Assembly (NCBI GenBank): GCA_965248775.1
Contig: OZ252150.1
Coordinates: 1,674,001 to 1,738,000 of the forward strand
DNA: 64,000 nt
From: JBHHUI01 sp965248775
Lineage (GTDB): Bacteria; Chloroflexota; Anaerolineae; Anaerolineales; JBHHUI01
Reading direction: 5' to 3'
Shown: positions 50,979 to 59,343 of the stretch, one piece after another
Layout: each line of letters opens with the position of its first letter
How positions within the stretch are numbered: the first letter of the stretch is position 1
The notes under the pieces: model-generated
Database searches by the model: none
Told to the model about the DNA's origin: nothing
What the model saw: only the letters and a program-made list of their open reading frames with translations
Position numbers and translations under genes: made by a program

Positions 50979-53588
50979 TTAGGCGGCCAGTTCATTTCCT
51001 GGTTCAAACTGCTCAAAGGTCAAGCGATCATTACTGACATCGACCGCCACTCTATCTCCAGCAGAGAAATCATCATCCAGAAGGCGAATTGCTAGTGGGT
51101 CCTGAAGCTCTCTCTGGATTGCCCGTTTGAGCGGACGCGCCCCATAGGTGGGATCGAAGCCCCGCTCGGTCAGGAATTCCTTAGCACGATCACTAATCTG
51201 CAGCCCCAAACCACGTTCGTGGAGCAATGCGCGAATGCGATCGAGTTGGATGTCTACAATCTGGGCTAAGTGCTCCCGTTTTAGGCTTTGGAACACAATT
51301 ACTTCGTCAATGCGATTGAGAAATTCAGGCCGGAAGTGCTCTCGCAGAGCCCTGAGTATCTCCTCCCGCGGGATGCGATCCACTCCAATGGAAAGCTCTG
51401 CCTTTGCCCATAACTCTGATGCGAGGTTGCTCGTCATGATAATGACAGTATTTTTAAAATCTACTGTGCGCCCTTGCCCATCTGTCATGCGGCCATCATC
51501 GAGCAATTGAAGAAGGGAATTGAATACCTCCGCATGGGCTTTTTCGATTTCATCAAAAAGCACGACGCTATAAGGTCGACGGCGTACAGCCTCGGTAAGT
51601 TGTCCGCCTTCGTCGTAGCCTACATAACCAGGCGGCGCGCCAATCAGGCGGGCAATACTATGGCGTTCCTGATATTCGCTCATATCAATGCGTACCATAT
51701 TGGATTCATCATCAAAGAGGAACTCAGCTAATGCCCGCGCCAGTTCCGTTTTGCCGACACCGGTTGGGCCCAAAAAGATGAACGAGCCGATTGGTCGGTT
51801 GGGATCTTGCAGACCGCTGCGAGAACGTCGAACTGCGTTCGCTACTGCGGAGACGGCCCGATCCTGTCCAATCACCCGGCGATGAATATTGGCCTCCATG
51901 CGAAGGAGCTTCTCCTTCTCGCCTTCCAGCAAGTTGGACACCGGCACACCAGTCCACTGGGAGACAACCTGTGCAATGTCCTCGGCATCCACTTCCTCTT
52001 TCAGCAACGCGCCATCCGAATGCAATGCCTTTAAGCGCTCTTCTTTTGTTTCAAGGCTTTGCTCGAGGTCACGCAGAGTGGTATAGCGCAAACGGGCAGC
52101 GGCTTCGAGATCGGCACTGCGTTCGGCACGTTCTATTTCGAGACGTGCGTTCTCGATTTGCTCTTTGATGTCGCGTAATTCCTGGATGGCCTGCTTTTCC
52201 AATTCCCAGCGAGCCCGCAGGCCACCCGCCGATTCTTGCTTCTCGGCGATCTCGCGCTCGATCTGATCAAGACGATCTTTTGAGGCCTGATCGCGTTCCT
52301 GCTTCAACGCTTCACGTTCGATCTCCAACTGCAGGATCGCGCGATCTACTTCGTCTAGCGCCTGCGGTTTGGAATCTATCTCGGTGCGTAATCGAGAAGC
52401 GGATTCGTCAATAAGATCGATCGCTTTGTCCGGCATCTGGCGGTCGGAGATATACCTATGGCTGAGAGTGGCTGCTGCTATGACGGCGCTATCCTGGATG
52501 CGAACCCCGTGATGAATCTCATAGCGTTCTTTCAATCCGCGCAGAATGGAAACGGTTTCGTCCACCGATGGCTCTTCAATAAGCACCGGCTGGAAGCGCC
52601 TTTCGAGGGCGGCATCTTTCTCCACGTACTTGCGGTATTCATCCAAGGTGGTGGCGCCAATCATGTGCAGCTCACCACGCGCGAGCATAGGTTTCAACAT
52701 ATTGCTTGCGTCCATCGAGCCTTCCGCTGCACCGGCTCCGACAACCGTGTGCATCTCATCCACGAACAGCAGCACTTCGCCAGCCGAATCTGTCACCTCT
52801 TTAAGAACTGCTTTGAGACGTTCTTCGAACTCGCCCCGAAACTTCGCACCGGCGACCAGCGCCCCCATATCCAGCCCGACAACTCGTTTGTTCTTCAGAC
52901 CCTCGGGGATATCTCCACTCACGATACGTTGAGCCAGGCCTTCGGCGATTGCAGTTTTACCCACACCCGGTTCGCCAATGAGCGCCGGATTGTTCTTGGT
53001 ACGGCGCGATAAGACCTGCACCACACGCCGAATTTCTTCGTCCCGTCCGATGACCGGATCGAGCTTGCCCTGCCTGGCAAGCTGTGTCAGATCGCGACCA
53101 TATTTCTCCAACGCTTGATAGGTATCTTCGGGGTTCTGGGAGGTCACCCGTTGACTTCCGCGCAGGCTAGTTAGTGCGCGCAGAATTGCATCGCGAGTAA
53201 CCCCATGCTTTTCGAGCAGCTTTCCAACCTCACCCGCTACTGCCAGAGAGAGCAAGAGATGTTCAGTCGAAACGTACTCATCCTTCATTCCCTGCGAAGT
53301 CTTCTCTGCATCCGCGAGTACATCCGAGGTCGGGCGTGAGACGCGCACATTCACGTTGGAGCCGAAGACCTTCGCTAGCCGCGATAGGAGCTCTTCAGTT
53401 TCTGAGATCAGTACTCCAAGATCAGTTCCTATGACTTTGGTAATCGATGGAACGATGCCCTCCTGCTGGCGCAGCAAAGCCATAAGAATATGCCCCGGTT
53501 CGATAAACTGATGATTATCCTGCTCCGCAATCGACTGCGCAGCAAGGACTGCGTCCTGAGTTTTTTGCGTAAAACGATTTAAATCCAT
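50979..53588 (-). CDS. clpB: ATP-dependent disaggregase ClpB
   Basis: An 869-residue ClpB from the ATG at 53588 (MDLNRFTQKTQDAVLAAQ); an earlier in-frame start would add 24 unlikely residues. It has the N domain, then AAA1 with GEPGVGKTAIAEGLAQR and LLFVDEMHTVVGAG, a middle coiled coil (about residues 410-530, rich in Glu, Arg and Lys), and AAA2 with FLGPTGVGKTELARAL, VVLFDEIEKAH and TSNLASELW. The end GDRVAVDVSNDRLTFEQFE is complete. With DnaK it dissolves protein aggregates after heat stress. No CIRCE-like repeat or HrcA gene seen nearby. Confidence 0.96.
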   Translation of the reverse strand: MDLNRFTQKTQDAVLAAQSIAEQDNHQFIEPGHILMALLRQQEGIVPSITKVIGTDLGVLISETEELLSRLAKVFGSNVNVRVSRPTSDVLADAEKTSQGMKDEYVSTEHLLLSLAVAGEVGKLLEKHGVTRDAILRALTSLRGSQRVTSQNPEDTYQALEKYGRDLTQLARQGKLDPVIGRDEEIRRVVQVLSRRTKNNPALIGEPGVGKTAIAEGLAQRIVSGDIPEGLKNKRVVGLDMGALVAGAKFRGEFEERLKAVLKEVTDSAGEVLLFVDEMHTVVGAGAAEGSMDASNMLKPMLARGELHMIGATTLDEYRKYVEKDAALERRFQPVLIEEPSVDETVSILRGLKERYEIHHGVRIQDSAVIAAATLSHRYISDRQMPDKAIDLIDESASRLRTEIDSKPQALDEVDRAILQLEIEREALKQERDQASKDRLDQIEREIAEKQESAGGLRARWELEKQAIQELRDIKEQIENARLEIERAERSADLEAAARLRYTTLRDLEQSLETKEERLKALHSDGALLKEEVDAEDIAQVVSQWTGVPVSNLLEGEKEKLLRMEANIHRRVIGQDRAVSAVANAVRRSRSGLQDPNRPIGSFIFLGPTGVGKTELARALAEFLFDDESNMVRIDMSEYQERHSIARLIGAPPGYVGYDEGGQLTEAVRRRPYSVVLFDEIEKAHAEVFNSLLQLLDDGRMTDGQGRTVDFKNTVIIMTSNLASELWAKAELSIGVDRIPREEILRALREHFRPEFLNRIDEVIVFQSLKREHLAQIVDIQLDRIRALLHERGLGLQISDRAKEFLTERGFDPTYGARPLKRAIQRELQDPLAIRLLDDDFSAGDRVAVDVSNDRLTFEQFEPGNELAA

Positions 53589-53803
53589 CTGTCTTCTCTT
53601 CGTTTCCCAAGGAGCAGAATCGATTTGTGCCCTCGAGTTAAAGGTTGCCCACCAAATCACATAATACAGTGAAATTATCGGGGTTCTGGATTAGATGAGC
53701 ATATATAAATCTGGGCCTGATCCACTCTTCCACACATACACCGGCTGCGTTACACTAAGGCAGCTTCTCAAGCGACGTTCACCCTCTTGATTCAATAAGA
53801 CAC

Positions 53804-54469
53804 ATGGCCCTTTCAAACGCCCCACTTATCATCGGGATTGCCGGCGGTACTGGCTCCGGGAAAACTACAGTGGCAAACGCCATCCTGTCCCGAGTTGGTA
53901 TCGAACATATCTCGTACATGCCACATGATGCCTACGACAGGGACATTACACATCTTTCTGAGGTACAGCGCCAGTTAATTAATTTTGATCATCCCGATAC
54001 CATCGAGACGGAATTGATGGTGTCGCACTTGAAGGAGCTCAAAGCAGGAAATGCCGTAGATATCCCAGTCTACGATTTCACTCGGCACGCACGCACACAG
54101 GAGACTATACGGGTAGAACCCCATCATGTTGTGATTGTAGAGGGCATTCTAATCTTTGGCGAGCCCATCCTTCGGGAGCTACTCGATGTGAAGATTTTCG
54201 TCGATACTGATTTTGATATCCGTTTTATCTGACGGCTGCAACGCGACATCGCCGAACGTGGTCGCACCATGGATTCAGTCATGCAGCAATATCTCGCCAC
54301 TGTGCGGCCCGGCCATATCGAATTTGTTGAGCCGACGAAGCGATTTGCCGATGTGATTATCCTAGAAGGCGGCTATAACGAAGTTGGAATTGAAATGCTA
54401 GTCGCTCGGATAAAAGTCCTATTACGTGGGGATACGCTCACTGCAGCGACCCAGACCGACCGAGCCTAA
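53804..54469 (+). pseudogene. udk: Uridine kinase with an in-frame TGA
   Basis: The frame encodes a uridine/cytidine kinase (UMP and CMP from nucleosides and NTP): P-loop GIAGGTGSGKTTVANAI, YDRDITHLSEVQRQLINFDH, VPVYDFTRHARTQ-type loop, VIVEGILIFG and FVDTDFDIRFI. At 54230-54232 a TGA stands where family members have Arg (FIRRLQRDI). The same frame then continues RLQRDIAERGRTMDSVMQQY to the normal end at 54469, about 221 codons. A CGA-to-TGA transition explains it. The product would lose its last 78 residues, so activity is doubtful unless the base is a sequence error. Confidence 0.87.
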
Positions 54470-54548
54470 AAAATCCATTGGTCGTTCCGGGATTTTTATA
54501 ACCTGAACACTGTTTGAGCTCCCTCCCTAACCCACTCTCACGCCTACA

Positions 54549-55703
54549 TTGACGCGTTTAGATCAAGTTCCTCACATTTGTATCGAAGCTTCACCGGCAG
54601 TCCATGAGCAGGCTGGCTTAGGCCGTTATACAGAAGGCCTGATCAATGGGCTGTTGTCCGTTGATCCGCATGGGAGCTATTCCATTGCGTACAATCACCC
54701 GGGGACCGACCAACCCCAAATGCCATTCAACGCACTCCCTGCGTTCACCTCCAGGCTGGGGACCAAACAATGGCGACTGCGAAATGCGCTCACTTACTTC
54801 GGTGCGCCGCGTATGGACGAGTTCGTTCCTGGCATATCTATTTATCACAGCACTGGCCATCTGTTGCCGCGCTTCCACAATGTCCGCACCGTCTTCACTT
54901 TGCATGATTTGATTCCACTGCTCTTCCCGGAATACCACTTGCCAATGAATCGCATCTTCTTGCAGCTTATGTTTCCGCGATTTCTACGCCACGCTGATGC
55001 AATTATTGCAGTATCCGAGCAGACTCGTCACGATGCAAACCGACTATTGAAAATACCGCCGGATCGGATTTCCGTTATCCCGGAGGCGCCTGCTCCTCAC
55101 TTCCAACCAGTCAATGAGCTCAATGAGCTTTCCGCGGTCAGGGCAAAGTTCAACCTACCCAAGCGGTTTATTCTATATCTCGCGACGATTGAACCCCGAA
55201 AGAATCATGCGACATTGCTCGATGCCTATGGAAATCTTATCGAAAAATTCCCGGATACTCCCCTGGTACTGGCGGGTGAGCCCGGTTGGTTATTTCAGGA
55301 TTTCTTTAATAAGCTCTCCAATTCAGGATTACATCGCAACGTTATTTTGACTGGCAAGGTACCCGACGCGGATTTACCTGCGTTGCTTTCTGCAGCCACA
55401 GTCTTTGCTTGCCCTTCCCTCTACGAAGGGTTCGGTCTTCCACCTCTTGAAGCGATGGCCTGCGGAACAGCGGTGATCTGCTCAAACTCATCCAGTCTGC
55501 CCGAGGCAACTGGGAATGCAGCTGTGCTCGTAGACCCCCTTGACGTTCGTGGATGGTCTGGAGCCATCGAGAATGTATTGCAAAATGAAGCACTCCAAAC
55601 GGACCTCGAGATGCGAGGCCTTGCGCATTCGAAGCGGTTTACATGGGAGGCTACTGCCAGAGCAACAATGCGAGTCTACGATAGAGTGCTGCATGAAAAT
55701 TAG
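54549..55703 (+). CDS. Glycosyltransferase, GT4/GT-B type
   Basis: A 384-residue retaining glycosyltransferase. N-terminal part: EASPAVHEQAGLGRYTEGLI (sugar-acceptor glycine loop), TVFTLHDLIPLLFPE, AIIAVSEQTRHDANRLL. The C-terminal nucleotide-sugar domain has LYLATIEPRKNHATLLDAY, VILTGKVPDADLPALLSAA and the E-x7-E type motif in CPSLYEGFGLPPLEAMACGTAVICS. The start is TTG (54549). Such enzymes build mannose- or glucose-containing cell surface glycans; the LCP protein gene that follows, which attaches glycopolymers to the wall, fits a role in envelope polysaccharide. Donor and acceptor unknown. Confidence 0.9.
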   Translation: MTRLDQVPHICIEASPAVHEQAGLGRYTEGLINGLLSVDPHGSYSIAYNHPGTDQPQMPFNALPAFTSRLGTKQWRLRNALTYFGAPRMDEFVPGISIYHSTGHLLPRFHNVRTVFTLHDLIPLLFPEYHLPMNRIFLQLMFPRFLRHADAIIAVSEQTRHDANRLLKIPPDRISVIPEAPAPHFQPVNELNELSAVRAKFNLPKRFILYLATIEPRKNHATLLDAYGNLIEKFPDTPLVLAGEPGWLFQDFFNKLSNSGLHRNVILTGKVPDADLPALLSAATVFACPSLYEGFGLPPLEAMACGTAVICSNSSSLPEATGNAAVLVDPLDVRGWSGAIENVLQNEALQTDLEMRGLAHSKRFTWEATARATMRVYDRVLHEN

Positions 55704-55778
55704 TGTCATTATGTACACTAAATATGCCTATGCGCAAATCATCCTTCAATTCCGTCCGAGATTCACTTGTTTCTAGTG

Positions 55779-56801
55779 ATGAAAATTAAATCTAAATCTC
55801 TATGGGTGTTTGCGATCGTTCTCGCCGGTTCGGGCTTATTCATCTTGGCAAGACGAGATTCCTTGCATTAGATAGTCGCTCCCACTTCAATCCCAACTAG
55901 CACGGGTGTTGCATTTCAACCGGGTGTTGAAATCGTTCCTGCACCGGCTAAAACACCAACGGCGAATCCCACGATTACAGCCCCTAAAGGTGTCACAACT
56001 TTCCTCTTGATGGGCAGCGATCAGCGCCCTGAAGAAACCAATGAACCCTCCCGCACAGATGCACTTATGCTCCTACGGGTGGACTTCATAAACAAGCATG
56101 CCAGTTTGCTCTCGATTCCGCGCGACCTTTGGATTCCACTTGCCGACCTTGTCTACTATGACATCCAGTTCGGACGTATCAACACAGCCTATTACTTTGG
56201 CGAAAAGTTTGGCATGCCCGGCGGTGGGGTAGAAATCCTGAAACGAACTATTTTTCTCGATTTCGGAATCCCGATCGATCACTATTTTCTGATCGATTTT
56301 CAGGGCTTGGTCAATATTGTGGATTTGCTCGGGGGAATCGAACTAGATGTGCCGAAGGCAATCTACGATCCAGCCTTCCCCACCGATGACTATGGGACTA
56401 TCTTGTTCGAATTGGACGCTGGGTTACAACATCTGGAGGGTATCACTGCACTGCGTTACGCCCGAACTCGCCGCCAGGATAGCGACACCGAACGGATCAA
56501 ACGGCAACAGGCGATCCTCGTGGCCATTGCGGACAAGTTATTGCAAGCCGACACGCTTACAATAATTCCTGCGTTGTACGAAACAATGAATGGTAGTTTC
56601 GAGACCGATTTGAGCCTGACCGAGATACTCTGGTTCGCCAGTCACGGCATCGGCCTGAGCACTTCCGATTTGCGCACGTACAGCATTGACCAAACTATGC
56701 TCATCCCATATATCACTCCCGGGGGCGCACATGTTTGGCTTCCAAAACCTGAGAAGATTGATGCGCTTGTCTGGGAGTTTGCATCTTTACCAACTGATTG
56801 A
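55779..56801 (+). pseudogene. LytR-CpsA-Psr (LCP) protein with an in-frame TAG
   Basis: From ATG 55779 the frame encodes a short basic start and one membrane anchor (WVFAIVLAGSGLFILARR), then meets TAG at 55869-55871. The same frame continues without a break through a Pro/Thr-rich linker into an LCP domain: TTFLLMGSDQRPEE, SLLSIPRDLWIPL, GRINTAYYFGEKFG, FLIDFQGLVNIVDLLGG and ALRYARTRRQDSDTERIKRQ. LCP enzymes join glycopolymers to peptidoglycan outside the membrane, so the anchor matters. A CAG-to-TAG change would explain the stop. Re-initiation at TTG 56007 or the following ATG would give a 264-residue protein without anchor. Confidence 0.85.
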
Positions 56802-56925
56802 CGCAATCAAGACTTTCGCAGCGACAGAAGCTTTTCAAGTTAAACAAAAAACCCCGGCTCTGAACTGACCCCCAAGAAGTTGACACAAAATAAAAGCACC
56901 CCCTGTGAGAAGATAAAAGCAGGAG

Positions 56926-57366
56926 GTGCTTTTTATGTCTGGGAAAAAGGGGATGAAAAACTACCCGAAAGCGACCAAGCTGGAAGCGGTACGCATGTTT
57001 CTGGAAGAAGGCCTGACCCGCGCAGAGGTAGTTGAAGCACTCGGGCTGCCCCGCCGAGATCTTCACGACCCAGTTCATTCGTACAGTCACCCAGTCATGA
57101 ATGTACTGGGTCATGACGTGCAGACTGCATCGTGATGACTGGGTGTGAAGGTCTGGGTGCGCCAATATCGCCGCAAGGGAGGGGCAGCCTTTGCCAAACC
57201 GAAGGGTCGGCCTCCTCGTCGGCCGGCGGAAAGTCCGCAGGAGGAGCTGGAACGGTTGCGCATGGAAAATGTGCTCCTAAAAATATTCCATACCGAATTG
57301 CGCACGGACGAGCTCGCACGGCGCAATAGCGGGTCATCTACCAGTACAAAAGAAGATACACTGTGA
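56926..57366 (+). pseudogene. IS3-family transposase OrfA, interrupted by an 81-bp palindromic insert
   Basis: OrfA begins near 56935 (MSGKKGMKNYPKATKLEAVRM) with a helix-turn-helix FLEEGLTRAEVVEALGLPRRDL. An insert at 57064-57144 then introduces two TGA stops. After it the same frame resumes VKVWVRQYRRKGG and a leucine zipper (PQEELERLRMENVLLKIFH), ending at TGA 57364. Without the insert OrfA is 119 codons from 56926. AAAAGAAG near 57349 may be the usual -1 frameshift site leading into OrfB. Confidence 0.8.
57064..57144. repeat. 81-bp nested palindromic insert in IS3 OrfA
   Basis: Outer arms CACGA and CCCAGTTCAT at the left match TCGTG and ATGACTGGG at the right, in the order a, b, a', b'. 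Between them are GTACA, ACCCAGT, TGTAC and ACTGGGT (again interleaved) and a CATGACGTGCAGACTGCA stretch whose complement recurs at 58145-58170. Removal joins RRDL to VKVWVRQY. Confidence 0.75.
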
Positions 57367-57669
57367 AGGCAATGTGTACTTTCTTCGCAGTTTCGCGAGC
57401 TGCCTATTACGCCTGGCTCAAGCGCAGCCAGCAGCCGGACAAAGATAGCGCGCGGCTGCAAGCGGTGCAGCAAGCCTGGGAAAAATCGCACAGAACCTAT
57501 GGCTATCGCAGGGTTGCTTTGTGGTTGCGACAACACAAAGGGCTGGTCATCAACCACAAAGCGGTTTTACGGCTGATGAACAAGCTCAATATCCGCTCCA
57601 TTGCCAGGCAACGCCACCCCTATAAGCAAAGGGCCCGCTTAGATTTTCACCAGCGCTATGCCAATCTCT

Positions 57670-57749
57670 CAAAGTGCAGTGCGCATACCGACCCAGTTTC
57701 ACGACCCAGTTCATTCGTGACTGGGCGTTCGGTACTGGGCTTCACTGTG
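57670..57749. repeat. 80-bp triple-nested palindromic insert in IS3 OrfB
   Basis: Three levels can be separated. The outer 26 bases have AGTGC, CAGTG, GCACT, CACTG; the middle 28 have TACCGA, CCCAGT, TCGGTA, ACTGGG; the inner 26 have CACGA, CCCAGT, TCGTG, ACTGGG. Every level shows the a, b, a', b' order and 26+28+26 gives 80. The inner unit is the same as in IS630 insert 2. Confidence 0.8.
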
Positions 57750-57800
57750 TGGCCCGAGATTTCGCAGCAAACCAACCCAATCAGAAATGGGTTACTGATA

Positions 57801-57826
57801 CACTTGCGCCGTACGCAGTACAGGTG
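57801..57826. repeat. 26-bp palindromic insert in IS3 OrfB
   Basis: A single unit with CACTTGC, GTAC, GCA and GTAC, close to the 26-bp insert in the IS701 transposase (1407-1432). Removal gives WVTDITYIATQQ. Confidence 0.75.
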
Positions 57827-57921
57827 TCACCTACATCGCTACCCAACAAGGCTGGGCGTATCTGGCCACCATCAAGGACCTGTTCGACGGTTTCATCGTT
57901 GCACATCGTCTGGGAAGACAC

Positions 57922-57974
57922 CCCGTCCAGTACCGATACCGATGCAGTGTGCACGGCACTGTGCGGGACTGGGC
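57922..57974. repeat. 53-bp nested palindromic insert in IS3 OrfB
   Basis: Outer arms CCCG, CCAGT, CGGG, ACTGG; inner 26 bases ACCGATGCAGTG...CACTGTG resemble, on the opposite strand, the inner unit of IS630 insert 1. Removal joins GRH to NSVRLV. Confidence 0.75.
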
Positions 57975-58070
57975 AATTCTGTGCGCTTAGTCATCGATAC
58001 CCTCAAGCAGGCCAGACGTAAAGAAAAGGTCACTGCGGGACTGCTCCTGCACAGTGACCACCTAGTCCAG

Positions 58071-58238
58071 TCGATCACGATGCAGTCTGCACGTCACAGA
58101 GTGAAGTGCGCACTCCACTTCGTGACCCAGTACATTCACCCAGTCATCACGATGCAGTCTGCACGTGACTGTACGAACGCACTGGGTCGTGACACTTGCC
58201 GCGTTGCGGCAGTACGCGGTGACTGTACTAGACTGGGG
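58071..58238. repeat. 168-bp compound palindromic insert in IS3 OrfB
   Basis: Contains several members: CACGATGCAGTCTGCACG twice, GAGTGAAGTGCGCACTCCACT, GACCCAGT/ACTGGGTC arms, and an ACACTTGCCG...CGGCAGTAC unit like that in IS701. Removal joins HLVQ to GYQYTSKQY. It is probably about six units nested or side by side. Confidence 0.7.
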
Positions 58239-58594
58239 GGATATCAATACACTTCCAAGCAGTATGCTGCCCTTACCCGGGCGTATCACATCACCCCTTC
58301 CATGTCTCGGCGTGGCAATTGTTGGGATAATGCGCCCATGGAGAACTTCTTTGGTCATTTGAAAGCGGAAGCGCTCCGCCATATCCGCGTGCCAAGCTTT
58401 GAGCGGGCGCATGAATTGATTGACCAATATATCGAGTTCTACAATTATGAACGCATACAACTAAAAACCAAACAGACACCATATCAAATCAGGTGTCTGA
58501 CTGGATGACCGCAGTGGGGGTCTTTCTTTTTGTGTCTTGTTTACAGGGTGCAGTACACTCTCCGGGGTTGATATTGCTTGTCGCCGACTGCCCT

Positions 58595-58930
58595 CTAATT
58601 CAAAGGAAGCTCGACTTGAATTTCATCTCCCTCTATGTGGACAGGATAATATGGAATGTCAACGATCGCGGGAAACGAGAGCACCTTGCCATTGCGAACA
58701 TCAAACAGGGCTCCATGCCGGGGACATTCGATTTCAAACTCTCGCAACTCACCTTCGGCCACCGGTCCATCATCGTGTGAGCAAATATCGGCGATGCAAT
58801 AATAGTCTCCCGCAATGTTGAAGACAGCGATTGGCTGACCATCAATTTCTACTAGCAGCCGCTCTCCATTACCGATTTCATCGGTGCTAGATACTGTAAT
58901 TCGTTCTGTTGTCTTTGTTTCGATGGACAT
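58595..58930 (-). CDS. Rieske-type [2Fe-2S] ferredoxin
   Basis: A 111-residue small Rieske protein with the two cluster boxes CSHDDGP (C-x-H) and CPRHGALFD (C-x2-H). There is no membrane anchor or oxygenase domain, so it is a soluble electron carrier of the NirD/biphenyl-dioxygenase ferredoxin type. It is the last gene of the suf operon, five bases after sufU. In many Actinobacteria and Chloroflexota a Rieske protein follows sufBDCSU, where it may supply electrons or be an early cluster acceptor; the precise role is not known. Confidence 0.9.
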   Translation of the reverse strand: MSIETKTTERITVSSTDEIGNGERLLVEIDGQPIAVFNIAGDYYCIADICSHDDGPVAEGELREFEIECPRHGALFDVRNGKVLSFPAIVDIPYYPVHIEGDEIQVELPLN

Positions 58931-58935
58931 TTCGA

Positions 58936-59328
58936 TTAATCAGGTTCCTCGACCCACTCCTGGACTCCATACGCGCCGACTTTGAGTACCTTCAGCGAGA
59001 GCAAGGCGCATTTTAAGCGCACCGGTCCAAGCTCAATCCCGAGCAAATCCAAAATATAATCCTTGCTCAATTTCTTCACGTCGCTCAGAGACTTCCCCAC
59101 AATTTCTTCCATTAGCATAGAGGCCGAAGCCTGCGAGATTGCACAGCCCTGACCCGAGAAGGCCGCATCGATAATGCGCTCTTCGGCATCGATTTGAAGA
59201 TCAATGCGGATTCGATCTCCACAGAGAGGATTGTCGTCTTCATAAGAAATATCCGCCGGGTCAAGCGTACCCCGCCGGCGTGGATTCTTATAGTGGTCGA
59301 GAATGACCTCACGATACATATCATCCAT
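58936..59328 (-). CDS. sufU: Fe-S cluster assembly scaffold/sulfur acceptor SufU
   Basis: A 130-residue IscU-like protein. The three conserved cysteines are in NPLCGDRI, SGQGCAISQAS and RLKCALLSLKVL, the arrangement of SufU rather than IscU, with the SufU-type spacing between the first two. MDDMYREVILDHYKNPRRRG at the N-terminus is highly typical. It accepts sulfur from SufS through a zinc-linked Cys and passes it to SufBCD. Fifteen bases follow sufS. Confidence 0.93.
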   Translation of the reverse strand: MDDMYREVILDHYKNPRRRGTLDPADISYEDDNPLCGDRIRIDLQIDAEERIIDAAFSGQGCAISQASASMLMEEIVGKSLSDVKKLSKDYILDLLGIELGPVRLKCALLSLKVLKVGAYGVQEWVEEPD

Positions 59329-59343
59329 GTCTGATATCCTATT

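Larger units (their letters stand above)
57363..58508 (+). pseudogene. IS3-family transposase OrfB with four palindromic inserts
   Basis: The frame starts VKAMCTFFAVSRAAYYAWLKR and stays open for 381 codons, but only parts are transposase. After removing 57670-57749 (80 bp), 57801-57826 (26), 57922-57974 (53) and 58071-58238 (168), the pieces join in one frame: YANLLARDFAANQPNQKWVT, DITYIATQQGWAYLATIKDL, RLGRHNSVRLVIDTL and HLVQGYQYTSKQY, then PSMSRRGNCWDNAPMENFFG (DDE Glu region). That product has 272 residues, the usual OrfB size. The first three inserts are each 2 modulo 3 and cancel, so the overall frame stays open by chance or selection. The product is certainly inactive. Confidence 0.85.
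56866..58522 (+). mobile_element. IS3-family element carrying five palindromic insertions
   Basis: Bounded by TGACCCCCA (56866) and its inverse TGGGGGTC (58515-58522); no clear target duplicate. Two overlapping transposase frames are present but contain inserts of 81, 80, 26, 53 and 168 bp. Their total of 408 bp leaves 1249 bp, a normal IS3 size. Each insert, when removed, restores the local reading frame and a recognisable IS3 protein sequence. Confidence 0.85.

Noticed and set aside
54230..54232. TGA recoding (alternative genetic code or selenocysteine)
   Set aside because: The expected residue is Arg, and TGA serves as normal stop in neighbouring genes such as the second plsC, scpB-adjacent frames and the lrp gene. 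A point mutation or error is simpler.
57064..58238. Integron attC sites as an explanation for the nested palindromes
   Set aside because: No integrase, no gene cassettes and no consistent recombination core sites were seen. The units lie inside a transposase and are much shorter than usual attC sites.
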